A stretch of DNA of 64,000 bases from Lacinutrix sp. C3R15 (lineage in GTDB: Bacteria > Bacteroidota > Bacteroidia > Flavobacteriales > Flavobacteriaceae). The position numbers and the translations under genes are program-made. Positions 1 through 9,150 of the stretch are shown here, piece by piece; the stretch's first letter is position 1, and each line of letters opens with the position of its first letter. The notes beneath the pieces are model-generated. The model ran no database searches, was not told the origin of the DNA, and saw nothing but the letters and a program-made list of their open reading frames with translations. The stretch is taken from the NCBI RefSeq assembly GCF_018860825.1, contig NZ_JAHKPZ010000030.1, positions 508,678-572,677 of the forward strand. Direction: 5' to 3'.

Positions 1-37
1 CCTATTAAAATTATTAATAAATTATTAAACACAAATT

Positions 38-850
38 ATGGAAATAGAGAAATGGACAGAAAAAGGCTTTGAATTTATTTCAACCTATGGTATAAAAGTT
101 ATTGGCGCTATTGCCATTTGGATTATTGGTTCCTGGCTTATTAAAAAAATAATTAAGGCTGTTACTAAGGTAATGAACAGTAGAAATTATGAAGAAAGTC
201 TTAAAAAATTCCTTTTAAACTTAATAGGATGGGCTTTAAAAATACTTTTAATAATCACCATACTAGGTAATTTAGGTGTAGAAACCACTTCTTTTGCAGC
301 CATTTTAGCAGCAGCTGGTTTAGCTATTGGTATGGCTTTACAAGGATCTCTTGGTAATTTTGCTGGAGGTGTGTTACTAATGATTTTTAAACCTATAAAA
401 ATTGGAGATTTAATTGAAGCACAAGGAGAAATAGGTGTGGTAAAAGAAATTGAAATTTTTACTACTAAACTTACAGGGCTTTCTAATAAAGAAATTATTA
501 TTCCTAATGGATCTTTATCTAACGGAAACATTGTAAACTATAGCACAGAAGGTACACGTCGTGTAGATTTAACTTTTGGTGTAGGTTATGATTCTGATAT
601 TAAACAAACCAAAAACATATTAATGCAAGTACTTACTGCAAACCCAAAAGTACTTCAAACTCCTGCTCCAACAGTAAATGTTTCTGAACTTGCAGATAGT
701 TCTATTAATTTTGCTGTAAGACCTTGGTGTAAAACAGAACATTATTGGGATGTATACTTTGAAACAACAGAAAATGTAAAAGAAGCATTAGATGCTGCAG
801 GTATAGAAATTCCTTATCCACATCAAGTAGAAATACACAAAGAATCTTAA
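38..850 (+). CDS. Small-conductance mechanosensitive channel, MscS family
   Basis: This 270-residue protein is a minimal MscS-type channel that would open under membrane tension to release solutes during hypo-osmotic shock. Three membrane helices are visible at about residues 18-38, 58-80 and 85-115. The third is the Gly/Ala-rich pore helix (AAAGLAIGMALQGSLGN), the most diagnostic part of the family. The beta domain follows, with the conserved PNGSLSNGNIVNYS stretch, then an alpha/beta cytoplasmic cage ending in the typical IPYPHQ motif. The length fits the short E. coli MscS class. It starts with ATG and is followed by a shared terminator facing tsaB. Family assignment is secure; ion preference cannot be read from sequence. 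Confidence 0.93.
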   Translation: MEIEKWTEKGFEFISTYGIKVIGAIAIWIIGSWLIKKIIKAVTKVMNSRNYEESLKKFLLNLIGWALKILLIITILGNLGVETTSFAAILAAAGLAIGMALQGSLGNFAGGVLLMIFKPIKIGDLIEAQGEIGVVKEIEIFTTKLTGLSNKEIIIPNGSLSNGNIVNYSTEGTRRVDLTFGVGYDSDIKQTKNILMQVLTANPKVLQTPAPTVNVSELADSSINFAVRPWCKTEHYWDVYFETTENVKEALDAAGIEIPYPHQVEIHKES

Positions 851-868
851 TTAGGTTTTTGATGTATA

Positions 869-908
869 CAAAAGACCTTTCTGCTTTTAATAGTAGAAAG
901 GTCTTTTT
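869..908. terminator. Bidirectional terminator between MscS gene and tsaB
   Basis: A perfect 13-bp inverted repeat (arms 870-882 and 895-907, AAAAGACCTTTCT and its complement) has a 12-base loop. A T-run follows on the plus strand and an A-run precedes it, so it can end transcription of both convergent genes. Confidence 0.85.
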
Positions 909-1586
909 TTATACTTTAGGTTTTGGCTTTAATGCTACAAAATCTTTTAAATAATAGGGTTCAAAATAAGCAACATCTTCTATGTTGTTTTCTTGATACT
1001 TATTAAACGCAATTACCGACATTTCATTTGCAGAAGGTAATTTATCTTCTATAAAAACAGCATTTTTATGGGTGATTAGTGTTTTGGTTTTTTCAACACC
1101 ATTACCTATAAAATACACTTTTCCTTTTTCTAGATAGCTGGCAAAAGACTGTTCGTCTAGAATTTGTGCTTCAATTTCTCTTACTGTATTATAATTAGCA
1201 TCAAATACAGCAGAATACACTTCCATACGTCTTGCATCAAGCATTGGTACAATAAGACCTTGTTCTAGTTTAACCTGTCTAGCAAGTGCCTCTAAAGTAG
1301 AAACAGAAATTAAAGGTTTATTTAAAGCAAAACACAAACCCTTTGCAGCAGAAACTCCAATACGCAAGCCTGTATAAGAACCAGGTCCTTTACTTACTGC
1401 AATAGCGTCTATAGCTGAAGCTTGTAAATTATTTTGCTTTAGTAAGCTTTCTATATATACATGCAAACGCTCTGCATGTGAGTATTGCTTGCTATTATCT
1501 TCTTGTAAAGCAAAAGTCTCTCCTTCTTTAGAAAGAGAGACTGAGCAGTTTGTTGTTGCTGTTTCTATGTTTAGTATTATTGCCAA
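909..1586 (-). CDS. tsaB: tRNA threonylcarbamoyladenosine biosynthesis protein TsaB
   Basis: TsaB is the inactive ASKHA-fold partner that dimerises with TsaD and helps make t6A37 in ANN-decoding tRNAs. The 225-residue length is normal. The motif GPGSYTGLRIGVSAAKGL near residues 67-84 is the family hallmark, and the N-terminus ILNIETATTNCSVSL matches the first strand of the fold. No ATG is available at the expected position: the start is TTG at 1586, giving MAIILNIE, 9 bases after the stop of the upstream adaptor gene. That suggests translation from the end of the efflux operon mRNA. The other t6A genes are not in the window. Confidence 0.93.
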   Translation of the reverse strand: MAIILNIETATTNCSVSLSKEGETFALQEDNSKQYSHAERLHVYIESLLKQNNLQASAIDAIAVSKGPGSYTGLRIGVSAAKGLCFALNKPLISVSTLEALARQVKLEQGLIVPMLDARRMEVYSAVFDANYNTVREIEAQILDEQSFASYLEKGKVYFIGNGVEKTKTLITHKNAVFIEDKLPSANEMSVIAFNKYQENNIEDVAYFEPYYLKDFVALKPKPKV

Positions 1587-1595
1587 AATATAGTA

Positions 1596-2888
1596 TTAAT
1601 CGTCTTGGTTTTTATCTTTTGTATCTTCTTCTTTTTTAATTTCTACAGCATCACCATTTTTTAAAGACTTTGTAACCGTGTTGTATGGTCCTGTTATAAT
1701 TTCGTCGTTTTCTTGCAAGCCTTCCATAATTTCAATATTAGTATTGTCTTGCACTCCTGTTTTTACAACGCGTAATTTTGCTTTGTCTCCATCTTTAACA
1801 AAAACACATTCAAATTTTTCTTCGCTATTGCTTTCAATAGCATCTTTTTTAATTGCTTTTTTTGTTGAAGAGGTGTCTGTTTTAATAACAATAGCGCTAA
1901 TTGGCACACCAACAACATTTTCACGTTTGTTGGTAATGATATCTACAGTTGCAGTCATACCTGGTCTAAAAGGCGAGTAATTTTCACTCTTTCCTTCTAA
2001 TAAATCTTTATACGATTCTTCAAGTATTCTAACTTTTACTTTAAAATTTGTTACCTGATCAGAGGTTAAAACACCATCTGCAGAGTTTGCAATTTCAGTA
2101 ACTAATCCTTTAAATTGTTTTTTTAAATATGCATCTACTTCAACAATGGTAGAGTCTCCAATATTAACTTTTACAATATCGTTTTCATTAACATCAACCT
2201 CAACCTCCATGTTGGTTAAATTAGCAACACGCATAATTTCTGTTCCTGCCATTTGTTGTGTACCAACTACACGCTCGCCCAACTCTACATCTAATTTAGA
2301 AATAGTACCAGACATTGGTGCGTAAATATTAGTTCTGTTTAGGTTGTCTTTAGCTTCATTTACAGTAGCAGCAGAACTTTGCACATTATAATAAGCAGAC
2401 TGTTTGTTTGCTTGTGCTATTTCATAAGAAGAAATTACTTTGTCCCAATCTGCTTTAGAGATGATTCCTTTTTCATATAACTGTTGGTTTCTATCGTAGT
2501 TTGCTTTTGCTTCTTTAAGTGATGCTTCGGCCTGATTTAAACCTGCACGTACATTTTGTAAAGCGGCTTGTGTTCTGCTTAAACTAGATTGGTAAATATC
2601 TGGATTTACACGAACTAATAAATCTCCTTTTTTTACTTGTTCTCCTTCTACAATAGGAAGTTCAATAATTTCACCAGAAACCTCACTAGAAAGTTTTACT
2701 TCTATTTCTGGTTGAATTTTTCCAGTAGCAGAAACGGTTTCCACAATATCAATTTTAGTAATTTTTTTGGTTTCTACTTCTTTAAAATTACCTTGTTTAC
2801 CAAACCATCCTGCTTTTTTTCCTCCAATTAAAAGAGCTAGCAATACAATTACTGCAATTACAATTATGGTTACTGTTTTTTTACTCAT
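1596..2888 (-). CDS. Efflux periplasmic adaptor (MacA/HlyD type), distal copy
   Basis: This 430-residue membrane-fusion protein would link an inner-membrane transporter to a TolC-type outer-membrane channel. A signal-anchor helix lies at about residues 5-22. The first half of the lipoyl-like barrel-sandwich domain follows (VSATGKIQPEIEVKLSSEVSG), then a long alpha-helical coiled-coil hairpin of about residues 100-200, the second half-lipoyl motif (YAPMSGTISKLDVELGERV) and beta-barrel/membrane-proximal domains. The C-terminus is charged (KKEEDTKDKNQDD). It lies 5 bases after the TolC-like gene and is the second adaptor in this run; the other sits before the TolC gene. Which permease it serves cannot be told from sequence. 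Confidence 0.9.
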   Translation of the reverse strand: MSKKTVTIIVIAVIVLLALLIGGKKAGWFGKQGNFKEVETKKITKIDIVETVSATGKIQPEIEVKLSSEVSGEIIELPIVEGEQVKKGDLLVRVNPDIYQSSLSRTQAALQNVRAGLNQAEASLKEAKANYDRNQQLYEKGIISKADWDKVISSYEIAQANKQSAYYNVQSSAATVNEAKDNLNRTNIYAPMSGTISKLDVELGERVVGTQQMAGTEIMRVANLTNMEVEVDVNENDIVKVNIGDSTIVEVDAYLKKQFKGLVTEIANSADGVLTSDQVTNFKVKVRILEESYKDLLEGKSENYSPFRPGMTATVDIITNKRENVVGVPISAIVIKTDTSSTKKAIKKDAIESNSEEKFECVFVKDGDKAKLRVVKTGVQDNTNIEIMEGLQENDEIITGPYNTVTKSLKNGDAVEIKKEEDTKDKNQDD

Positions 2889-2893
2889 GGTTG

Positions 2894-4222
2894 TTAGTTT
2901 AATGCTGTAATAGGAATTCCGAAATAGAATTCTAATACTTTCAATTTAAAAATATAATCATATTTTGTTCTTACTACTTCGCTTTGTGCGTTTTCTAATC
3001 TATTTTTTGATTGATTAAAATCAAAAGCATTTAGCATACCTACATTATATCTTTCTTGCGAATAATTGAATGCTAGACTTCTTGCTTCTTCTGTTTTTAA
3101 AGCTGCTTCATATGCTTTTAAAGCGCCTTTAGCATCATTATAAGCTTGGTATACGTTAGTTTCTAAATCAAGATTTGCTTGTTCTAATTGATACTGTGCA
3201 CTTAAAACATTTATTTCATTACGTTTTACATTATTTTTTACAGAAAATCCGTTAAAAATAGGAATGCTTAAACTTAGTGAAAATCCGTGACTTTTATTGT
3301 CTGAAACTTGGTCTGTAAATTCTGGTGTATCAAACAATTGAGATTTAAAATAATTGGTACCAAAGCTGTAAGAGCCACTTAATGTTGGTTGTAAAGCACC
3401 TTTAGCTATTTTAAGGTTATATTGGGCTATTTCACTATTGTTTTCTGCAATCTTAATATCATATCTAACTTCTTTTGCTTTGGTAATAATAGCTTGAGCT
3501 GACTGGTTTAAAATAGATGTTGGTGGTACTTGATAATCATTATCTACAATATCAAAAGTTTCATAATCTTCTAATAAAAGTAATTGTGCCAAACTAATTT
3601 TAGATAAAAGAATAGCATTTTCTGCATTTACCACTTGTTGTTCTTGAGTTGCAATGGTTGCTTGAATTTCTAGCAAATCTCCTCTTGGTAAAGCACCTGC
3701 CTCTACTAAATCATTAGTACGCTGTAATTCTTGTTGGCTAATTTCTTGTTGCGCTTGTAATACTTTTAATTGTTCTTTATTAAATAATATTTGAAGAAAA
3801 GCATTTGCTATGTTTAGCGACATGTTATCTTTTATATTATCTAGTTGATATTGGCTAGCTAATATTTCTAGATTAGAACGACGTAATTGGTTTACGTTTC
3901 TTAAACCGTTATAAATATTTACCCCAGAACTAATACCTCCACTAAGGTTTCTTGTTGTAGAGTTTACGGCATCAAAAGTAACTGGATCTTGGTTTAAACC
4001 TATATTCCAAGAATGGTTTACACTTGCATTAAGCGATGGTAAAAAGTTACCAAAAGCATCCTTTTTGTTAAGCTCTGTATTTTGTAAATCTAACTCACTT
4101 TGTTTTACAGATATATTATTATCTAAGGCATATTCAACACACTCTTGAAGGGTCCATTTTTTATCTTGGGCTTGTGTAGTAATGCTTAAAAAAGCAAGTA
4201 GTATAAAAATAAGTTTTTTCAT
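2894..4222 (-). CDS. TolC-family outer-membrane efflux channel
   Basis: A 442-residue outer-membrane factor with a Sec signal peptide (residues 1-18, cleaved near TQA-QDK) and the usual start of the mature protein, WTLQECVEYALDNN. Two repeated halves rich in long helices and Gln/Asn/Ala, each with a short strand pair, fit the TolC trimeric barrel plus periplasmic tunnel. Its position between two adaptor genes, behind an ABC ATPase and two MacB-type permeases, indicates a tripartite ABC exporter. The substrate is unknown; macrolides, peptides, lipids and siderophores are all possible for this class. Confidence 0.92.
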   Translation of the reverse strand: MKKLIFILLAFLSITTQAQDKKWTLQECVEYALDNNISVKQSELDLQNTELNKKDAFGNFLPSLNASVNHSWNIGLNQDPVTFDAVNSTTRNLSGGISSGVNIYNGLRNVNQLRRSNLEILASQYQLDNIKDNMSLNIANAFLQILFNKEQLKVLQAQQEISQQELQRTNDLVEAGALPRGDLLEIQATIATQEQQVVNAENAILLSKISLAQLLLLEDYETFDIVDNDYQVPPTSILNQSAQAIITKAKEVRYDIKIAENNSEIAQYNLKIAKGALQPTLSGSYSFGTNYFKSQLFDTPEFTDQVSDNKSHGFSLSLSIPIFNGFSVKNNVKRNEINVLSAQYQLEQANLDLETNVYQAYNDAKGALKAYEAALKTEEARSLAFNYSQERYNVGMLNAFDFNQSKNRLENAQSEVVRTKYDYIFKLKVLEFYFGIPITALN

Positions 4223-4271
4223 AATAAATGATAAGTCTTTATAAATGTAAATCTGTTACAAATATTTTTTA

Positions 4272-5435
4272 TTAATTCTCTTGTGCGTATTTAGGAACAC
4301 CTTGTACTTGGTTCCAAACCTTTATTTTATCTTCTTTAGTAATGCCACTTTTTACTTCTACAAAAATACCATCACTAATCCCTAGTTCTATCTCTTTTTT
4401 ATCAAATTGTTGGTCACCTGTTTCTATTTCTACAAAAGGCTTTTTTGTTTCAGAATCATATTGTACTAAGGCTTCTTTAATAGCCAAAACATTTTCTACT
4501 TTATCTAGAATAATAGACGCATTTGCACTTAAACCTGCTCTTATAAATGTAGAATCTATTTTTTGAAGGGTTCCTTTAATTTCAAATTGAATAGCGCCAT
4601 TTTCGGCAACACCTTTAGGAGCAATATAATCTAAAACAGCATCAAATTTTTTATCTTCAATAGCACCAACAGTGATTTCAAGTGGTAAACCTTCTTTTAT
4701 TTTACCTACTTCACTTTCATCTACCTTACCTTCAAAAATCATTTTTTTAACATCTGCTAAAGATACAATAGAAGTACCTTCGTTAAAATTATTAGCTTCA
4801 ATAACCTGGTTTCCTTCTTTAACAGGAACATCTAAAACCATTCCTGAAACGGTTGCTCTTACTTGGGTTTGTGCAATATTACCTAAACCACTTGTGGTTC
4901 CTGTTTTAACAATATCATAATTCTGTTTTGCTGTATTTACATTTATTTTGGCTTGTTCAACACTTTGTTTTGCTTGTAAATAACTGTTTTCAACAGCTTC
5001 AAAATCATTTGCAGAAATAACACCTTTATCAAATAATGCTTTTTGACGATCATAACTTGTTTGTTGTGTTTGAAGGTTAATATTAGCAGTTTGTAAAGCT
5101 GTTTGATTAATAGCAATACTTCCTTTTGCGTTTGTTAATGAAGACACATTAGGGATTACTCTAATTTGCGCTATTAAATCTCCTGCTTTTACATACTCTC
5201 CTGCTTCCACAAAAATTTCTTCAACCACACCAGAAATATTAGACTTAATTAAAACCTCGTCTTTTGGTAAAATACTTCCTGTAGCAACCGTTTTTACGGT
5301 TATGGTTTCTTCACTAGCTACATCTGTAGTATAGGTTACTGGGTCTTGTTGGTTTTTTTGCCATAAATAATATAGAGCTGTACCAAATACAAGAACTATT
5401 AGTGTTAATACAATTATGGTTTTGGTTCTTTTCAT
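4272..5435 (-). CDS. Efflux periplasmic adaptor (MacA type), proximal copy
   Basis: A 387-residue adaptor with an N-terminal anchor helix (about 6-24), a half-lipoyl motif (ATGSILPKDEVLIKSNISG), a coiled-coil hairpin at about 95-180, the second half-lipoyl motif (RATVSGMVLDVPVKEGNQV) and a C-terminal barrel domain. It comes directly after the two permease genes, so it is the more likely partner of the ABC exporter. The 129-base gap before it is larger than other gaps in the run and holds a small 7-bp hairpin at 5490-5507. An internal promoter or processing site is therefore possible, but I see no clear promoter. Confidence 0.9.
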   Translation of the reverse strand: MKRTKTIIVLTLIVLVFGTALYYLWQKNQQDPVTYTTDVASEETITVKTVATGSILPKDEVLIKSNISGVVEEIFVEAGEYVKAGDLIAQIRVIPNVSSLTNAKGSIAINQTALQTANINLQTQQTSYDRQKALFDKGVISANDFEAVENSYLQAKQSVEQAKINVNTAKQNYDIVKTGTTSGLGNIAQTQVRATVSGMVLDVPVKEGNQVIEANNFNEGTSIVSLADVKKMIFEGKVDESEVGKIKEGLPLEITVGAIEDKKFDAVLDYIAPKGVAENGAIQFEIKGTLQKIDSTFIRAGLSANASIILDKVENVLAIKEALVQYDSETKKPFVEIETGDQQFDKKEIELGISDGIFVEVKSGITKEDKIKVWNQVQGVPKYAQEN

Positions 5436-5564
5436 TTTTTGATAATTTATACTTTTGATTAATGATTACTTTTATTTTTTATGTTTCGATCCTATTTACC
5501 AATAGGAAGGAACATTGTTTTTTTTTTCTATTTCATGTATCTTCAACTTTTCACTGTATAATAA

Positions 5565-6821
5565 TTACTCCATACGTAAAGCATCTACAGGTTTCATTTT
5601 GGTAGCACTATTTGCAGGAATTAGACCTGCTAACAAACCAGAAATAATTAATATAAATAATGCTGTAAAAATAACAGACATGCTAACACTTGGGTTTGCA
5701 AAGTTCTTTACAGGACCAATTTTATCTAATGTATAGTTGAGAATAAAAATAACAAAAGCGGCAAAGGATATACCTACCATTCCTGAAATGATAGTTAACA
5801 ATAAACTTTCTTGTAATACTTGTGATTTTATAGACCAAGGAGAAGCACCTAAAGCGCGTCTTACACCAATTTCTCTAGTACGTTCTTTTACTACAATAAG
5901 CATAATGTTACTAATACCAATAATACCAGACATAAGCACTAAGGCGCCTACAAAATAACCTACAACAGACAGAATAGAAAACAATCCGTTTATACGACCA
6001 AAAGCTTCCGACAAATCAAAATTACCAATAGCACGATCATCATCCGGATGTACTTTATGGCTAGCTTTCATTAGTTCTAATATCTTTGGTTTAACAGAAG
6101 TTACTGAAATCCCGTCTTTAGCAGTAATTGCCATCCAACCAACACTATCTCCTCTATTAAATGCTTGACCAAAAGTAGTAAAAGGCATAAAAATAGTATT
6201 TGCATCTTCCTCTTGATCACCACTATTTGCAGCTTTAAAAGTACCAATCACCAAAAAGTTAACGCCATTTACTTTTATATAAGAACCTAAAGGATCTTCG
6301 TCTTGGTCATACATAGCTTTCACTACATCTTCACCAATAACACAAACTTTACGTTTACTATCTATGTCTGAGTAACTAATAAAGCGACCTTGAAGAATAT
6401 CCATTGGTTGTTGATTAATAAATTCTGGATAGTCACCATAAATAGAAAAAGCCCCAGTTTTTGTACCTCTAATCACATTATTTGCACCATTAAAACCCCC
6501 TAATTGGTGTCTGGGCGAAACGTATTTTAATTCAGGGATTTCTCGTTTAAGCGTTTCAACATCGTTTAATTTAAAATTAAAGCGTCTTCCTTTAGGCAAG
6601 CCTTTATATGCTTTTGTAGTACTTTGAGTCCACATAAACATAGAGTTTGTAGCAAAGTTTCCAAAATCTGCAGTTACACCATTTTTTAATCCATTAGTTA
6701 GTGCAAGAAGAAGTACTAAAATGGTAATTCCCCAGAACACACCAAAGGCAGTCAAAAAAGTTCTAAACTTATTTGCTGTAAGTGCTTGTAATATTTCGTC
6801 CCAACGGTCTCTATTAAACAT
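5565..6821 (-). CDS. ABC transporter permease, MacB/FtsX type (second of pair)
   Basis: A 418-residue permease with the MacB layout: a short cytoplasmic N-terminus, membrane helix 1 at about 20-40, a large periplasmic core domain (about 45-275), then three C-terminal helices (about 285-310, 335-365, 385-405). The motif VVKERTREIGVRRALGASP between helices 2 and 3 is the coupling segment typical of the FtsX family. It lies one base after the paralogous permease gene, and the two share the N-terminal pattern RWxEIxxxLxxNKxRTFLT, so they probably form a heterodimer. Unlike E. coli MacB, the ATPase is a separate protein here. Confidence 0.93.
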   Translation of the reverse strand: MFNRDRWDEILQALTANKFRTFLTAFGVFWGITILVLLLALTNGLKNGVTADFGNFATNSMFMWTQSTTKAYKGLPKGRRFNFKLNDVETLKREIPELKYVSPRHQLGGFNGANNVIRGTKTGAFSIYGDYPEFINQQPMDILQGRFISYSDIDSKRKVCVIGEDVVKAMYDQDEDPLGSYIKVNGVNFLVIGTFKAANSGDQEEDANTIFMPFTTFGQAFNRGDSVGWMAITAKDGISVTSVKPKILELMKASHKVHPDDDRAIGNFDLSEAFGRINGLFSILSVVGYFVGALVLMSGIIGISNIMLIVVKERTREIGVRRALGASPWSIKSQVLQESLLLTIISGMVGISFAAFVIFILNYTLDKIGPVKNFANPSVSMSVIFTALFILIISGLLAGLIPANSATKMKPVDALRME

Positions 6822-6822
6822 A

Positions 6823-8067
6823 TTATTCGTCTCTTAATGCTACAATTGGTTTAATTTTGGCGGCTCTATATGCTGGAATAAATCCTGCCAAAGCTCCTGC
6901 AAATACTAAAATAAAAACAGTGGTTATTGCTATATTAAAATCTACTTGTGGATATTTTATAAACTCACTATTAATTAAAGGCCCTACAATTTCAAGTAAT
7001 CCTAAACCTAAAATAAGTCCAAATAACCCTGAAAACATGGTTACAAAAACAGACTCTTGCAAAATCATACTAACAATAGACCAAGGCTCTGCGCCTAAAG
7101 CTTTACGTATACCAATTTCTTTGGTACGTTCTTTAACAATAATTAGCATGATATTACCAACACCTACAACTCCTGCTATAATAGTACCAATACCTACAAA
7201 CCAAAAAACAGCAGCAATGGTTCCTATTAAAGAATAAATATCTTCTGCACGTTCTAGGGTATTATATACTCTTACAGCATTAGTATCATCAGGAGCAATG
7301 GTTTGCCTTAATTTAAGATCATTTTCAATAGCCGCAGAAATGGCTTGAGATTCTGCTACAGCTTGGTCAAAATCATCTGCCATTTTTAAGGTAAACATCA
7401 TGTTTCTAATATTATCTGCACCATTAAAAGCCAGTTGTGCAGTAGGTAATGGTAAAAACACTTTGCTTTCGTCTCGTTCTCCTCCTGGATCATAAAAAAC
7501 ACCTACCACTTTAAAGCTAATACCATAAAGTGAAATATTTTTATCTAAAGGGTCTTCGTCTTTAAATAAATCTTTTGCTACTTTATTACCAATTACGGCT
7601 ACTTTTTTTAAGTTATCTACATCAGCAATATTAATAAACCGACCTTTGCTTATATCTGCATTTTCAATAAATTGATTTCCTGGTAAGATACCTTGAATTC
7701 TATAATTTCCAGATTCATTTTTGTAGTTTACTAAACCTCCCCAAATAGTATAAAATGCAGATTCATTTTCAATGCTTTCGGCATATTTATTAGAAATAGC
7801 ATTAAAATCATTGTTTTTTAATTGAATACGTCTACCAGGATTTAAACCTTTATATTCTTTGGTTGTTGTACCAGCCCAAACACTCACTAAATTAGTAGCA
7901 TCTCTTTCAAATTGTGACTTAACACCATTTTGAATACCTGTGCTAAAGCCTAAAAGTATGATTAATATAAAAATACCAGAAGCTACAGAGAGACCAGTTA
8001 AAAACGTACGAAGTTTGTTTTTACTTAAAGTTTCAAATATTTCTTGCCAACGTTCTAAATCAAACAT
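6823..8067 (-). CDS. ABC transporter permease, MacB/FtsX type (first of pair)
   Basis: A 414-residue permease with one N-terminal helix (about 18-42), a MacB-like periplasmic core and three C-terminal helices. The coupling motif VKERTKEIGIRKALGAEPW is clear. Its start overlaps the end of the ATPase gene by 8 bases, so the two are probably translationally coupled. It is the paralogue of the next permease and likely its heterodimer partner. A MacB-type exporter takes its substrate from the periplasmic side and pushes it through the TolC channel; this function is inferred from the family. Confidence 0.93.
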   Translation of the reverse strand: MFDLERWQEIFETLSKNKLRTFLTGLSVASGIFILIILLGFSTGIQNGVKSQFERDATNLVSVWAGTTTKEYKGLNPGRRIQLKNNDFNAISNKYAESIENESAFYTIWGGLVNYKNESGNYRIQGILPGNQFIENADISKGRFINIADVDNLKKVAVIGNKVAKDLFKDEDPLDKNISLYGISFKVVGVFYDPGGERDESKVFLPLPTAQLAFNGADNIRNMMFTLKMADDFDQAVAESQAISAAIENDLKLRQTIAPDDTNAVRVYNTLERAEDIYSLIGTIAAVFWFVGIGTIIAGVVGVGNIMLIIVKERTKEIGIRKALGAEPWSIVSMILQESVFVTMFSGLFGLILGLGLLEIVGPLINSEFIKYPQVDFNIAITTVFILVFAGALAGFIPAYRAAKIKPIVALRDE

Positions 8068-8761
8068 GTGCTATAGCTCTTACTTGTTCTACCTTACTAT
8101 CATCTATAATTAAACCATCTTTTAAGTTTACTATACGTTTAGTCATTTGTGCAATATCTGGCTCATGGGTAACTAAAAGTATGGTTTTACCTTCATCATT
8201 AATACCTTGAATAAGGTCCATTACTTCATAAGAAGTTTTGGTATCTAAAGCACCTGTTGGCTCATCTGCCAATAACACTTTAGGATCACTTGCTAGTGCT
8301 CTTGCTATAGCTACACGCTGTTTTTGACCACCTGAAAGCTCACTAGGTAAGTGGTGAGACCATTCTGCCAAACCAACTTTTTCTAGATAATGCATGGCTT
8401 TATCTGCGCGTTCTTTTCTTTTTGCTCCTTGATAATATAAAGGCAATGCCACATTATCTAATGCAGATTTATAATTGATTAAATTAAAGGATTGAAAGAT
8501 GAATCCTAAAAATTTATTTCTGTAGTTAGCAGCTATTTTTTCGTTTAGATTTTTAATTGGAACATTATCTAGTGTATAAGAACCTTCATCTGCTTCGTCT
8601 AACATGCCTAATATATTTAGCAAGGTAGATTTACCAGAACCAGAAGAGCCCATTATAGATACTAATTCACCTTCTTTTACATTAAAATTAATTCCTTTTA
8701 ACACATGAAGGGAATTGTTTCCCATATGGTACGATTTATGTAAGTCTTTGATTTCTATCAT
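8060..8761 (-). CDS. ABC transporter ATP-binding protein, LolD/MacB type
   Basis: A 233-residue ATPase with every motif of an active subunit: Walker A GSSGSGKST (38-46), Q-loop IFQSFNL (about 88-94), signature LSGGQKQR (142-149), Walker B VLLADEPTGALD (162-173) and switch histidine in VTHEPD (His199). The insertion pattern fits the LolD/MacB/FtsE branch. It is the first gene of the exporter run. The 125 bases upstream show no match to the TAnnTTTG box, so the promoter of this operon is not evident. Confidence 0.95.
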   Translation of the reverse strand: MIEIKDLHKSYHMGNNSLHVLKGINFNVKEGELVSIMGSSGSGKSTLLNILGMLDEADEGSYTLDNVPIKNLNEKIAANYRNKFLGFIFQSFNLINYKSALDNVALPLYYQGAKRKERADKAMHYLEKVGLAEWSHHLPSELSGGQKQRVAIARALASDPKVLLADEPTGALDTKTSYEVMDLIQGINDEGKTILLVTHEPDIAQMTKRIVNLKDGLIIDDSKVEQVRAIAHV

Positions 8762-8886
8762 ATTGAAAAATTAGCAATTACAATATTACTTAAACATTGA
8801 AATAATTTGTGCCAAAGAACTGTTAAGAAACATTAACACTACAGAAGTAAGACTCTTAAAACGAAAAAATGTTACAGTAAAATAAA

Positions 8887-9108
8887 TTATTCTGCTTTAG
8901 ACTTTGAAAATTTTTTGTAGATAAAATAAGCGATTCCGGCTACCAATATGTACGGAATAGCCATTAGATACACAATACCATTATTAACTCCTTCTGCTGT
9001 AGATTGGCCATCTTCACTCTCAAGTACTGCTCTACACATGGCACATTGGGCATTTGTTTGCAAAAAGATAAACAAAGAGAAAATAAAAAAAAGAATTTTT
9101 TGTTTCAT
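8887..9108 (-). CDS. Small CxxC membrane protein next to oxidase assembly genes
   Basis: A 73-residue protein with a Sec signal peptide (1-20, cleaved near TNA-QC), then CAMC (22-25) at the very start of the mature chain, a polar stretch, and one membrane helix (about 44-65) followed by a basic tail. The CxxC motif would lie on the periplasmic side. It sits at the end of the run with DUF420, SCO and oxidase subunits, which suggests a role in metal or thiol handling during oxidase assembly. That is context-based inference; I do not recognise a named family. Confidence 0.75.
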   Translation of the reverse strand: MKQKILFFIFSLFIFLQTNAQCAMCRAVLESEDGQSTAEGVNNGIVYLMAIPYILVAGIAYFIYKKFSKSKAE

Positions 9109-9150
9109 ACTAGATGGTATTAAAATATTACACGACGCTTAGTATAACAT

